A stretch of DNA of 64,000 nucleotides, taken from Aquilaria yunnanensis. Lineage: Eukaryota > Streptophyta > Magnoliopsida > Malvales > Thymelaeaceae. The notes beneath the pieces are model-generated. The model saw nothing but the letters and a program-made list of their open reading frames with translations. It was not told where the DNA came from and did no database searches. A program made the translations under genes and the position numbers. Where the stretch lies: assembly GCA_039654915.1 (NCBI GenBank), contig CM077593.1, positions 117,297,413-117,361,412 on the forward strand, written 5' to 3'. Positions 37,297 to 48,351 of this stretch are shown piece after piece (positions within the stretch are counted from its first letter, which is position 1; each line of letters starts with the position of its first letter).

Positions 37297-38821
37297 ATCT
37301 ATATAAAGGAGAAACCTAAACAATAGGTTTGAATAATTAATTATGAAGTTTTCATTATCTTTTTAACATTTTTTGACTCACTCTTCAATATCAAAATATT
37401 TTAGGGACTCTTTAACTACACTCTATTATTTGAATTTTTATTGAATTGACATCCTCATGAATATTTATTAAATTATAATTTGGTACTTATCTTCTATTTC
37501 TACCAATTTTAAACATAATTCTACTTATTAAAGTACACCAATGGATTTATATTTAATTATTTACTCATATGGCCTGTCAATTTAATGATTGATATAATTT
37601 GACTCTTTTTGAGGTTTTTAATAGAGTTATTGTCACCAACTAGAGTATTACGGTAGTAATTCTACAATAATTATTTATTACTATTTTATTTAATGTTTTG
37701 GCTACTAACAATTATTAGGAAATAATTTTGTTCCACTAGTTATGCCAAATTTATACATTGAATGTTTAGTTCAATTCTTTAATTTAAAGTTAATTAATAG
37801 TAATTAGATAAAATAATTAGCATAAATTAGCCTAACCTTGTGAGCTAGAAGAAGGAACAAAATTTTTTCAAGTTTATGTGATACCAAAATAGTTATGCTT
37901 TGAATATATAACTTTAGGTAATTCTAATTATATCCATAATCATTTTAATCTTTTGTTTCTTTTATTTTATTTTTTTAATTGAAAGAAGCTCTTCATACTA
38001 TCTAATACTTCTATCTTTTTGCATTAGTGGTGATGGATTTATACTTTTTCTATATAATAGTTTCAATTGTTTTATAAAATAGTTTGAGATATGGTTAAAT
38101 GCAATTAATTGTGTTATTTTTAATTTTACTACACTATTCTTTTCTATTTTTTTAGCTAAAAAAGTTGATTTATTTTTACAATTTCCATTTTCCTTTTAAT
38201 TCTCTTTGCCTATAAACAACTAATTCAAGTAATTTTTCTATTAAACTCTCATTAATATAAAAATAAAAAAGTATCATGTCAACTATACATATTTTAGTTT
38301 TCTTGTAAGTTTGAAGAATTAATTGAAATTTGTGTTTCTAAGTTTGATAATTAGGGATTGATATTTTATTATTTATTTGATTTTGGGGGAACTTAAAAAG
38401 GAAAAATGTTGAAGATCAAACTCACCTTTTAGATTTTAAATAGATCATTATTCTTTAATTGTTACATTCATTTTTGTATAAAAAGTTAAAAATAACTAAA
38501 TTTATTAAATGTATGAAATATATATTTATTTTCAATCTCTTACATATTATTATCATTATTATAAATAATAATTAGATAACTGTATATACAATTAAAATTT
38601 ATAAAAAATAAACTCATTGGAAGATTAAGACTAGGGACTAAGCATAAATTAATGAATGTGGACAACAAATTAGCAATGATGATGATGAATTATTTGCCTA
38701 TTCTATATAAACACTCAACGGGAGAGTCAAATAATCAAACATATATAGAGATTAAATTAATTCATTTTTTGCATATGCTGCATGTGATGTGATTTTTTAA
38801 ATGTTTGTATACACATGATAG
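37297..38821. other. Intergenic AT-rich region
   Basis: Very AT-rich, no coding pattern on either strand, no RNA gene recognised. Confidence 0.5.
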
Positions 38822-39741
38822 AGCTAGGAGTGAAATGGCACAACAAGGAATAACATTGATCCGACTGACAAAAAAGTGGTATTTAGTTGTATTGTGTGAC
38901 TGAAATGCCATTGAATTGAACAGTGACATAAAGTATAGTCGCATAAGCTGTGTGACTGGCGTGCGACTACCATGTGAAACTAACTTGCGATTGACTAAGT
39001 CAGTTTGTCAACTTTGGATCAGTGCAAAATGTGTGACTAAGCAAATCAATTGTATCATGCAACTGAATGATAGTCGCTTGCTTTATTTTTTTAAAATTTA
39101 ATTTAATATCTATTTATAATTATCAAAAGTATGTTACAATTAATATAATAATTAAAGTATCTAATTTTTATAATTATTATAATTATTATAACTATTAAGA
39201 CTATTATTTATTAATATTAAAACAATAATTGAAAAAAAAATTAATATAAATTGTCAATTAAATACCAAAATAAGAAGATGTATGGTTCAAAGTAGCAAGC
39301 GAAAGAACAAGGAATGAAGAGGAAAATTTGAATATTATACTATTTTAAAATTTAAATTCAAACAGAGTGACTGAAATTCAATCGCACTTTTTAATGAATG
39401 GATACATATATGGACATACATATTTGGATGTACATATATGATGTGCACACACACACACACACACACAAATTTATGTGACTAAACTTTTTTTTTTGTACGA
39501 TTGATGTGTGACTGAAGCTTTATTTTATTTGTTTCAAAATAAGTGACTAAAAGCGACAGCTAGGGTTTTATGCGACTACTAAGCAAATGAAAGGAAAATA
39601 TATTTTAACCTATGTGAATGTTGTGTGACTAAAAATTTCAGTCACACGAATGATGCTAACCTACAGCTATGTGATTGACGTGTCTTGCTACTAACATTTA
39701 GTCACATGTATCAATCGCAAATTGCCATTTCGCTTTTAGTG
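38822..39741. mobile_element. Degenerate CACTA element, relative of the 26.4 kb copy
   Basis: The right end on the reverse strand reads CACTAAAAGCGAAATGGC. The left end agctaggagtgaaatggc matches it at 13 of 18 positions. Both ends continue into the same 'gtgactgaaatgcc/tgcgactg' subterminal repeats found in the 26.4 kb element. The 3-bp flanks are tag and tgg. 920 bp, non-coding, with an internal AC microsatellite. Confidence 0.65.
39446..39467. repeat. CA dinucleotide microsatellite
   Basis: Eleven CA units inside the degenerate CACTA element. Confidence 0.9.
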
Positions 39742-41095
39742 TGGGAAGCATAAAACAACAAAATTTTATTGGTGCAGGAAACAATTACATATTTTAAGAA
39801 TTATAAGGGCATATACATATTTAAATAAAATTAGGGGATAATACCGGTAAATTATAGTATAAATTAGGTGGATTGGCCGCATGCTGCTATGACAATTTGT
39901 TGTATTGGGGGCCGAATGTGTAGAAGCGAATTTGGGGACTAGGGAACAGAGAATCATATTCTTTAAGGACTCAAATATGGGAATTGGGGGGATCAATTAC
40001 AAAATGGAAATTTTTAGGACCAACTAAACAAAACACAAGATCTAGAGTAATTTGCAACTTCTTTTTAGTATATATCTGTAATAATATCTACTATGTATAA
40101 CTTTGTTTCTTTAAAATTGAGTAGGGTAATTGCATTAGCTCAAGAATAAGCCATTGTGCCAGAGTCTTAACTATTGTGTAAAACGTAATAAAAAAGAAGC
40201 AATGTATTTATTTCATTTGTGAGAAAATCACAATATCTTTTAGTTGTTCAGGATTCAAATCATGATTTGTGATAGAGGTTTTTATTCATTACAGTTAAAG
40301 AGTGGATTTAGGTAGGTTTAGATATATTGACTCGTGGGCTATCTCCTGTAATATTCTAAGTATAAAAATAAATGCTCAGAACATTAATAAATTCTTAAAA
40401 CTCATGATTAATGAAAAATTAACTTATTCATTAATATTCTTCAATTTGATTCACCAAAAAAAAATTGATTCACCAAAAACAAATTGATTTGAGAGAAAGA
40501 GACTTGAACACCAATAGTAAGATATTCTTTGCTTGATCAAGAGCCTTGTATATAAGAATATTTACACTCAACGGTTAACAATATCTTAAAAACAGAAAGA
40601 AAAAAAAAAAAAAGAGAGAGAGAGAGAAATCCTTCAATTCAGCCCATGGATTCTGAAAGGCCTACTTATGCCACACGCCTTCAAACCCATCAGGGTGGCC
40701 CGCAAATTGCAAAGGAGGCCTTCGGTCCCCGAGTGATATTGAATTGAACCTATTCAACAAATCGGTTTGACCAAATTGTTTTTTTTTCTACAAATCTCTC
40801 GCCTCTGATTGGTTCTAGGAACCGAACTTCCTCGCCGTTCCATTTCCGTAATCCTCCTTCTCAGCTCCGTTCCCTTGTTCTGTCTGGCGAAATCACCGCC
40901 TTCACCGACTCCCGATCAACCCTGCTGCGGCCACAGCAGAGAGAGAAACCCTAGAGTTTTCCTTTCCCAACGAAGTTTAGTTCAGTTGAAGCTTATTCAG
41001 TTCTTGGTTCTCGGCTTCTTATGCCTTGTCCTACCTTGTGAAGTAGAGCTGCTTTTTCCTTTTTCTTTCTTTTTTTTTTTGGAGTACTGAAGGCG
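39742..41095. other. Upstream region and leader of NAR1
   Basis: AT-rich to about 40.6 kb. The segment 40640-41095 is GC-richer and pyrimidine-rich, as expected for a plant promoter and 5' leader. The open frame at 40809-41090 lies in this leader and is probably not translated. A GA-rich run lies at about 40600-40627. Confidence 0.5.
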
Positions 41096-44000
41096 ATGTC
41101 GGAGAAGTTCTCGCCGACGCTTCGGGCAGGTGATCTCAGTGATTTCATTGCGCCTTCTCAGGCCTGCGTCGTTTCTCTTAAGGGACTCAAAGGAACCACC
41201 CCCAGGAAACGTGATAAGCCGGAGGTACATCGCAGCTCCAATCTTCATCTCCGTTCAATTTTCCTGCTCAATGTTTTTATTGATTAATTATTGTTAAAAC
41301 TATATTCCTGTTTGGAGTTTCTTATTTTATGGTTGGCATTTTCTTGAGAGTTTTGATTATACCTCGGGGTTCTTGCGACTTTAGGAAGAAATGACTATTC
41401 TATTTGGTAGAATTGATTTTCTAGTAATGTTCTATTTTTCTTGAATTTAAGTTCGTTTTCTTGTATGATGTTTTATTCTGAAGGTTTCAATTGCTAGTAA
41501 TCGGCCAACTGAACCAGTGAAGATTTCGCTTAAGGACTGCTTGGCATGCAGGCAAGCAAATTATCTCTTTATATGAGTGCCCTCATTTTTTTCAGAATTG
41601 TTCATAAGCTGAATCGAAAGCGTCTTACACTTATGTTTGAAACTCTGTCTCCTCCCTCAATTCCCGACCAACTAGTGTCGTGATCATATGCGGAATTGCA
41701 TACAGCTACGGGGGTTCTGTATGCCCAGCAGTCCAAATGTTCTTTTCTGTACTGTTTAATGAGATTTTTTTCTGTTTTTCCTTTTCTTTTTCTTTTTGGA
41801 GTATCTTGCAGAAAAACTGTGTAGTGTAAGTTGATCCAGTTCATTCCTTATCAGAGTTGTTTGGCTTCCTTGTTGTGCAGTGGGTGTATTACATCTGCCG
41901 AGGCTGTGATGCTTCAGAAACAAAGCTTAGATGAGTTTCTAGCTAATATTAACAAAGGGAAGATTGTTATTGTCTCCTTGTCTCCTCAGTCTAGGGCCTC
42001 CCTTGCTGTTCACTTTGGCATCTCCCCTCTCCAGGTTAGTATAACAAGTACTCAAGTTGGCTGTCTTTGTTAATGAACCATCTACTAGTACTACTTGTCT
42101 TCTAGTTCATGGATTTTGGCGATAGTTGCTTTAATGTTTCACGAGATTATAGCAAATCTTTTTTTTTTCCTTTTTTTTTTTATGGCGTTTCTCAAGTTCT
42201 TATAAATTTCAAACTTATTTACTATAATCAGGTGTTTAAGAAGCTTACAACTCTTTTGAAGTCTTTTGGGGTGAGGGCTGTATTTGATACAAGTTTCAGT
42301 CGAGACATAACACTTATTGAATCTTGCAATGAGTTCATTGCTCGATACAAGAAAAGCCAAGCATCCGATGATGAAAAATGCAAACAATCATTACCTATGC
42401 TTTCTTCTGCATGTCCAGGTATACTTCTAGTTTATTAGATTTCTTTCTGTTACTTTATTTCCACTTTTAGTGTCTCAAGAACTTAATGAACATGAATACA
42501 AATGGCAATACTTCATATTTGCTCTTCTGAGAAAGGGGTACATTGTTTTGCTAATCAGCAGTTGGTGGATACTTGGTGTCTGGTTTTACCCGTTCTCCAA
42601 ATGAAAGGGTAGCGGAATTGATGGTGTCCCGGGTTATCATTGACATCTTTGTTAATTTCTTCTTTCGTCAAATCACAGGTTGGATATGCTATGCTGAGAA
42701 AAGTCTTGGAAGTTATATCCTGCCTTACATATCCTCAGTCAAGAGCCCCCAGCAAACCATTGGAGCTGCCATAAAGCACCATATATGCAAAATAATGGGT
42801 TTCAGGTTTTTTCTTCATTGAATATCACAAATCTAAATTCTCTCTCTCTCTCTCTCTCTCTCTCCCCACTAATATAAGGCATGTAGATATGCTCAAGTTA
42901 CTTGTTTATTTTTGGTAGGCCAGAGGAGATTTATCATGTGACTGTCATGCCATGTTATGACAAGAAGCTAGAGGCTGTCAGAGAAGACTTTGTTTTCCAA
43001 GTGGGGTCTAAAGATGAAACCATTGATAATGAAGCCATTAGGATTACAGAGGTGGACTTAGTTTTGACGTCAGGAGAAGTCTTAGATTTGATAAAGGTAC
43101 TAATTTATTTTTGCTCTGTACTTTTGATGCAGTTTCTCTACTCCCATAAAATCCCCTGCTCTATTACTAAATGATAGACATGGACTGTAGTATTCTCAAT
43201 TAATCAATGTGACAACTCAAACCTTAATAAAGCTCAACATCCTCAACTTTTCTAGTTTGACTTCTAACCAAAGAGCATCTGATTTGTAAAGATTGTTTGC
43301 ATCATAGAGTTCTTTTAATACATCTAAAACATTGATGTCAAGTCAGTTGGTGATGAAATTTCCATTGCTTGAAAGTAGCATCAACTCATTAGAAAAATTT
43401 GAACTTGGAGCAAAATGTCAATCTGCTATCTAATTTTTGATCCTATAATAAATTTCATTAAGTTGACGATAATATCAAGCAACTCTAAACATCAGTATAC
43501 AATATGTAGCTGACCTCAAATGACCATGAATATTAGTATAAAAGTACTCGAGAACATATGAACACTAAGCACATAATCTTTTTGAAGAATTATTATGCAC
43601 GATTATCTAGATAGATTTTACCTTGGCAGGCTAGGCTACACTAACTAGTTAGATTTTCATACATAAACTAAATAACTCACCGTCACAAACATGAATGTAA
43701 ACATGCATGTGCACTAAGGATGGGGTTAGTGATTACACATACTATGAACAAACCAAACTTAGCAGAAGAAGCAAGACAACATTTCCATACAGCTGCATGC
43801 ACAAGGTAACCTCTGGATATCAACAAACGGGACAGAAACATGGTGCCAAGATGCTCATATGAAGGAGGTGGGGAGTGCTAATACCACTTTAAAGTAAAGA
43901 TTTGCACAAGTACTCGGCCATCCCCACTTCAGCACTTCTACTAATTATGTCCTCAACCAATATAATTTTTTCATACTCATGATTCACACACTAACTCTAA

Positions 44001-45612
44001 ATCTAAATCTAAAATTTCAGGAACTATAATCAAGTATTGGGTCCAACCTCTTTAATCCCAGGAGCATTTGTTTCCTTGTTTCACAAGAAATCACCACTCT
44101 AAGTGAATTGATAAGGATCTTTTCACACAAGTTAGAACATTATTAGCAAGATAAACAAGATACTAAAAGTAGGTGCTTTTTGATGTCATGATTAGCATAC
44201 TAACTTTATATTTAAGCCTAGAGTTTTAGGAGCTATAGTACGTCTTGGTTCCATGCTCTATAATCCCAGGAACATTTCCTTAAAAAGGAGTTGGAAAAAT
44301 TTTGAGGGGCCAAATTCCAATTACCCTTTATTTTTAAGGCTGCAACCAGGAATCTACCATTTAGGGGGTTCGGGCCCCTGCCTATGCCCCTTAAGGTCCT
44401 GCCCTGATAAGCAAGAAAACTGAAAGTAGCGTGTTACAATCAGCCAACCATGTGTAAAAACCCGAGCTAAATCAGTGTTGGCACATCTTTATTAATCCTG
44501 TATCTTTGTCCAGTTAGATGTATCATAATATTTTATTGGTTAAATTTTGCAGATAAAAGAAGTTGATTTTACAGACTTAGAAGAGTCGCCTTTGGACAAA
44601 ATGTAAGAAAATATCCAATCCTTTGAAGGCTCTCTTGAAGTGCTTTTCTTTGCAAATGTCGATAACAAGTTCTTTTAAAAAATCCTAGGTTTATAAATGT
44701 TGATGAAGAGGAACGTCTTTATGGGGTTCCTGGAGGTTCTGGAGGTTATGCTGAAGTTATTTTCCGATATGCTGCTAAAACACTCTTTGGAAGGGAGTTC
44801 CAGGGGCCACTTGACTTCAGAATAATGAGGAATTCTGATTTCCAAGAATTGACTCTGGAAGTAAGTTATCTTTTTATTTTCATAATTACCTTGTGGAAGG
44901 CTTTTGCTTTATATATTTCTACAACTCTTCTATTCATGGTTTTCCTTTGCTCTAATTTTCATCCTTTGTAAAAATTCAGGTTGATGGCCAAATTGTGCTG
45001 AAATTTGCATTATGTTATGGGTTCCAAAACCTGCAAAATATTGTGCGGAAAGTTAAGATGAGTAAATGTGATTATCAATTTGTGGAGGTCATGGCATGCC
45101 CGTCAGGTGCCTGAATACACTGTCTTATGTGCCGATCTTTTTTCTTCTTTTTTTTTTTTTTAAAGAAAAGGGATTTGCTGTCCATTTTAAGATTTCGGAA
45201 GTTTAGAATTTTATCCTTAAGTATACTAAGATATTAACAGCAAAGTGTTTTGAACTTACAGGCTGCTTAAATGGTGGGGGTCAAATCAAGCCAAAGCTGG
45301 GGCAGTCTCCAAAGGAATTGATCAAAACATTAGAATCTATCTACATGGAAAATGTGAGTTTTTCATTCGGCACATGATACTGGCACGTTTATGTGCATTT
45401 TTTGATGTCCTTTGTGGGATGCAACAGATTTGACCAATTCTTGTTATGACTTTGAGCAGGTATTAGAAGCTAATCCTTTTGAGAACCCTATGGTGAAACG
45501 CTTGTATGATGAGTGGCTTGAGCACCCAGGTTCGGAAAAGGCTAAGAAGCATATGCACACTGAATACCATCCTATTGTGAAAAGCATCACTTCTCAGTTG
45601 CATAATTGGTAG
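41096..45612 (+). CDS. NAR1: Cytosolic Fe-S cluster assembly factor NAR1 (GOLLUM/NARFL, [FeFe]-hydrogenase-like)
   Basis: NAR1 belongs to the CIA machinery and passes cytosolic Fe-S clusters to the targeting complex. I assembled 11 exons: 41096-41224, 41484-41551, 41881-42034, 42232-42418, 42679-42805, 42919-43096, 44553-44602, 44689-44860, 44980-45106, 45262-45353, 45460-45612. They total 1437 nt and 478 residues, close to the usual plant length. The N-terminal cluster ligands are Cys24 and the DCLACSGC motif (Cys62, 65, 68). The hydrogenase-like region has Cys178 in ACPG and Cys395/Cys399 in [15 protein letters not shown]. The protein ends in a Trp, as many CIA clients and adaptors do (here LHNW). 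All introns are GT-AG except intron 2, which has a GC donor. Intron 6 is unusually long (1456 bp). The model keeps frame throughout. Confidence 0.96.
41552..41880 (+). other. NAR1: GC-AG intron 2 of NAR1
   Basis: The donor is ATGCAG|GCAAGC and the acceptor tgtgcag. Splicing here regenerates the invariant DCLACSGC cysteine motif across the junction, so the non-canonical GC donor must be the real one. GC-AG introns are a known minority class of U2 introns. Confidence 0.85.
42839..42864. repeat. TC dinucleotide microsatellite in NAR1 intron 5
   Basis: About thirteen TC units; it may serve as part of the pyrimidine-rich intron. Confidence 0.85.
43097..44552 (+). other. NAR1: Long intron 6 of NAR1
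   Basis: A 1456-bp intron in a gene whose other introns are mostly 85-330 bp. It contains a diverged ~215-bp duplication: 'ctcatgattcacacactaact', 'ttcaggaactata' and 'taatcccaggagcatt' near 43975-44070 recur as 'gtcatgattagcatactaact', 'ttaggagctata' and 'taatcccaggaacatt' near 44185-44275. No transposon ends were identified. Confidence 0.6.
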
Positions 45613-46585
45613 AGTCCCGAACTTCTGGTCCAGTACCACCCTGCAAGTCCGTGCACGTTCCTATTTGGCCTGTTTTTCAACCAAGGCACCATAGGACCTT
45701 CAAAGTGACCAGCTATGGCTGGTTTCTGGCAGCTTTGTCAAGGGACTGCATTTTCAGGGAAGGTCAATTTTGATGGGTTAAAGAGGGAAGTCCAATTTTG
45801 AGGGTAGACGACCCTCGCTCACCCTTTATGTGGAATTGTTTCTGAGAAGCTAATTGTTATACGATTTTGTTTTCATATCCTTTCCTCACGTGTATACCCC
45901 TACAGAAAAATTGGCAGATGAAGAAAATGATTACCTGATAATTGTAGAATCAGGATAGTAGGTCAGAAGTAAGCTCTTGTTATTGTACTGGCATGTGCTT
46001 CTGCTTTATTTTCACCTGTAGAATCGAAGTTTGAAGATTGCTGCAGAGAGGCACCCTGTTCAAATTGTTTTATTGTAAGGATCCTAACCGTGATGAAGCC
46101 TGTGTGCGCGCGTATAGAGGTACCTGCGAATCTGCGATTAAGAATTAGGGGGCGCACGAAAGAAAGCAGTAAAGTTCGTTTCCAATCGCTGGCTATAGTT
46201 TTGAACTTTACTAAATTAGGAGAGTAGAGAAGAGGCAACAATCATGGCTCTAATTTTATTTACTGTCGTAATTCTTTAGATGTAAAAATAGAAAAGGCAT
46301 TTTCATATATTCCCTTCCCTTTTTTGTTACCCCTCTCTACAATTACAGAATCCAAAGATTAACTATGGAATCCAGTGCCGACGCTTTCCGAGGAACAGAA
46401 ACTAAACCACAGCATCTTTTGAAATTTTCTCCTCTCTGTAAACGGACGTACTTAAGCCTGTTACACCAAGGATCTTCAACTTTCAAACACAAGGCATATC
46501 TAACTCCGATCGGAAATGGTGCTATATCTTCTGTTCACGGACTTTAGTTTTTCTGCTGTTAGAATTAGAGTAGACTACTAACTTC

Positions 46586-47262
46586 ATGGTTTCCGTCTCT
46601 CAGACCACCTCAAAGCGTCTGACTGAAAGGAAGGTGGCCAAGTTTGAGAAGAGCGTCACGAAGAGGAGAGTCACAAGAAGCTTCATATCTCAAGTTTTTG
46701 GCTACCCAGTTGGCCATATTGTGTTGGGGTTCCTTGTCTTCGTCGTGCTTGGATTATGTAGGTATCTTATCTCTGTCATCACGTTACTGGTTTTCCTACC
46801 ATGTACTTTCTGCTTTTCCTTTTATCTACATGTGACAACGGGTTTAGGATTTCGGATTTAGGGCCCAATCAGTTCAAAAATATCATCATTGATACCAAAA
46901 TCTCCAGGTGCTGGTTCGAGTTGTTTTCCCAATCACCAGGCTCATCCTAAGAGTAGAGTCCATCTGTCTGCTCAATACCCTCATTTGATATTTTTACCTT
47001 CCCTGCTTCTTATGGGAGGCTATTAGATGCGTATTCCTTCAATTACTACTTCATCAGTCCGTGACACTACAAAACATATGAAGCTGCTGTTTATGTTCTA
47101 AGCTCTTGTCAGTATAAATTGCATTCATAAATTAGTCAGTCATCCTAACAAAGTCACTGACCAAATGACTCAAATTTCTGTCAAATTTTCCTAATCATAT
47201 CCTCCATCTTTTCAGCTCTTTTTCTGGTGTTCCGAATGGCAACCACGGGAAGCATGGCTTGA
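46586..47262 (+). CDS. RAMP4/SERP-like stress-associated ER membrane protein
   Basis: A small tail-anchored ER protein associated with the Sec61 translocon and protein stabilisation under stress (family role). Two exons, 46586-46757 and 47216-47262, join T|CT across a GTAGGT donor and a tttcag acceptor, giving 72 residues. The N-terminal TTSKRLTERKVAKFEKSVTK and the span VGHIVLGFLVFVVLGLSLFL followed by an MA C-terminus match the family. The segment between them (residues about 27-40) does not resemble the usual PET.KKG.DYP sequence and looks read in a shifted frame. The usual start Met is replaced by Gln in QTTSKRL, with the ATG five codons upstream, so an upstream intron ending at 'ctctcag' with a split start is an alternative. 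It may be a functional divergent paralogue or a decaying copy. Confidence 0.7.
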
Positions 47263-47469
47263 GGAGATGAAGTAAAAGATGGAGGTCTTCATATTATATA
47301 ATGAGCTGGCTGCATCGGATGATATATTTTTGAACTCATATTTGACATTATTGAATTCAGAAGGCCCTCAGTTCTTGTGTTTCTCCGCCCAACATGTGAG
47401 ATAAAATGAGCAAATACCATTTGTTGTTTCAAAATTACAAGTACATGAAATAACTGGAATGCACGTCCT
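47263..47469. other. Convergent 3' region between RAMP4-like and SERAT
   Basis: About 207 bp between two convergent genes; the 3' UTRs very likely meet or overlap here. No other feature. Confidence 0.6.
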
Positions 47470-48351
47470 TTATTTGTTATCCACTCTGTAAATAATTCTT
47501 GCAGGGTTTCCTACTGCAGTACGATTTGAGGGCACTTCTTTTAGGACCACTGACCCTGCACCAATCTTAGCCCCGTCTCCAACTCTTATGTTGCCAAGAA
47601 TTTTTGTACCTGCCCCTATAAACACCTCGTTCCCTATCTTTGGATGCCGGTCCTTCCGCTCTTTCCCACTGCTCCCCAGTGTCACATTATGCAGAATCAT
47701 GACGCCATCTCCTACAACAGCCGTTTCTCCGATGACAATGCCGGTAGCATGGTCGAGCACTATCCCCTTTCCCATCTTTGCTCCCGGGTGGATATCCACC
47801 GCAAAAACCTCCGAAACCCGACTCTGGATCATCAATGCCAGGGCTTCCCTGCCTTGTGACCACAACTTGTGCGCCACCCTATGCGCCTGGCATGCCTGGA
47901 ACCCCTTGAAATGTAGGAAAGGCTGCACATAACTCCTGCAGGCCGGGTCACGTTCCCTCACAGATTTAAGGTCCCATCTCAAGGCCGCCCTGATTTCACA
48001 ATCTTCCGCGAGAACACTATAGAAAATACCATTAAGTGTGTCAGCAGAGAGATGCGAGCTGCTCAGCTTGCTCGCCAGCAGGTTTGCCAATGCAGCCTCT
48101 AGTGAACTGTGTGACAAGACCGAAGAAGAATAGTACTGGAACAAGACAGGCTCTTGAACTGCATCAAGCTGGGCTTCATCTCTGAGCTTGAGCCACAAAT
48201 CGTCTCGGGTTTCTCCCGTACGACAGATAGTTGAACAAGCTGGAGTTTTGAGGGCAGCCCAGTTGGGAAGCCGGCGTGGAGGTCTGCTGGACCTGATTGA
48301 ACATAAACTTTTGGTAGCTTGGCACCTCGAGCGGTCAATGCAAGCAGCCAT
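47470..48351 (-). CDS. Serine O-acetyltransferase (SERAT), C-terminal tail absent
   Basis: SERAT makes O-acetylserine from serine and acetyl-CoA, the committed step of cysteine synthesis. The intronless frame gives 293 residues. Residues 1-45 are rich in Arg/Ser/Ala, suggesting a possible organellar presequence. The helical SATase N domain spans about 52-165 and the left-handed beta-helix with hexapeptide repeats about 185-285. Residues matching the catalytic Asp and His pair of the family are visible: Asp186 (AVDIHPG), His201 (LDHATG) and His221 (ILHNVTLG). Two oddities stand out. The loop usually GGTGK reads GSSGK (226-230), and the protein ends VGNPARIIYRVDNK, lacking the ~25-residue tail with terminal Ile that inserts into O-acetylserine(thiol)lyase. 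No tail is encoded in any frame just downstream. It is a SERAT1/2-type relative rather than SERAT3. Confidence 0.92.
   Translation of the reverse strand: MAACIDRSRCQATKSLCSIRSSRPPRRLPNWAALKTPACSTICRTGETRDDLWLKLRDEAQLDAVQEPVLFQYYSSSVLSHSSLEAALANLLASKLSSSHLSADTLNGIFYSVLAEDCEIRAALRWDLKSVRERDPACRSYVQPFLHFKGFQACQAHRVAHKLWSQGREALALMIQSRVSEVFAVDIHPGAKMGKGIVLDHATGIVIGETAVVGDGVMILHNVTLGSSGKERKDRHPKIGNEVFIGAGTKILGNIRVGDGAKIGAGSVVLKEVPSNRTAVGNPARIIYRVDNK

Noticed and set aside
40809..41090. 93-residue frame just before NAR1
   Set aside because: Lies in the pyrimidine-rich leader of NAR1, with a translation of no recognisable kind; at most an upstream ORF.
46365..46547. 60-residue frame upstream of the RAMP4-like gene
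   Set aside because: No homology recognised; most likely 5' leader of the RAMP4-like transcript.
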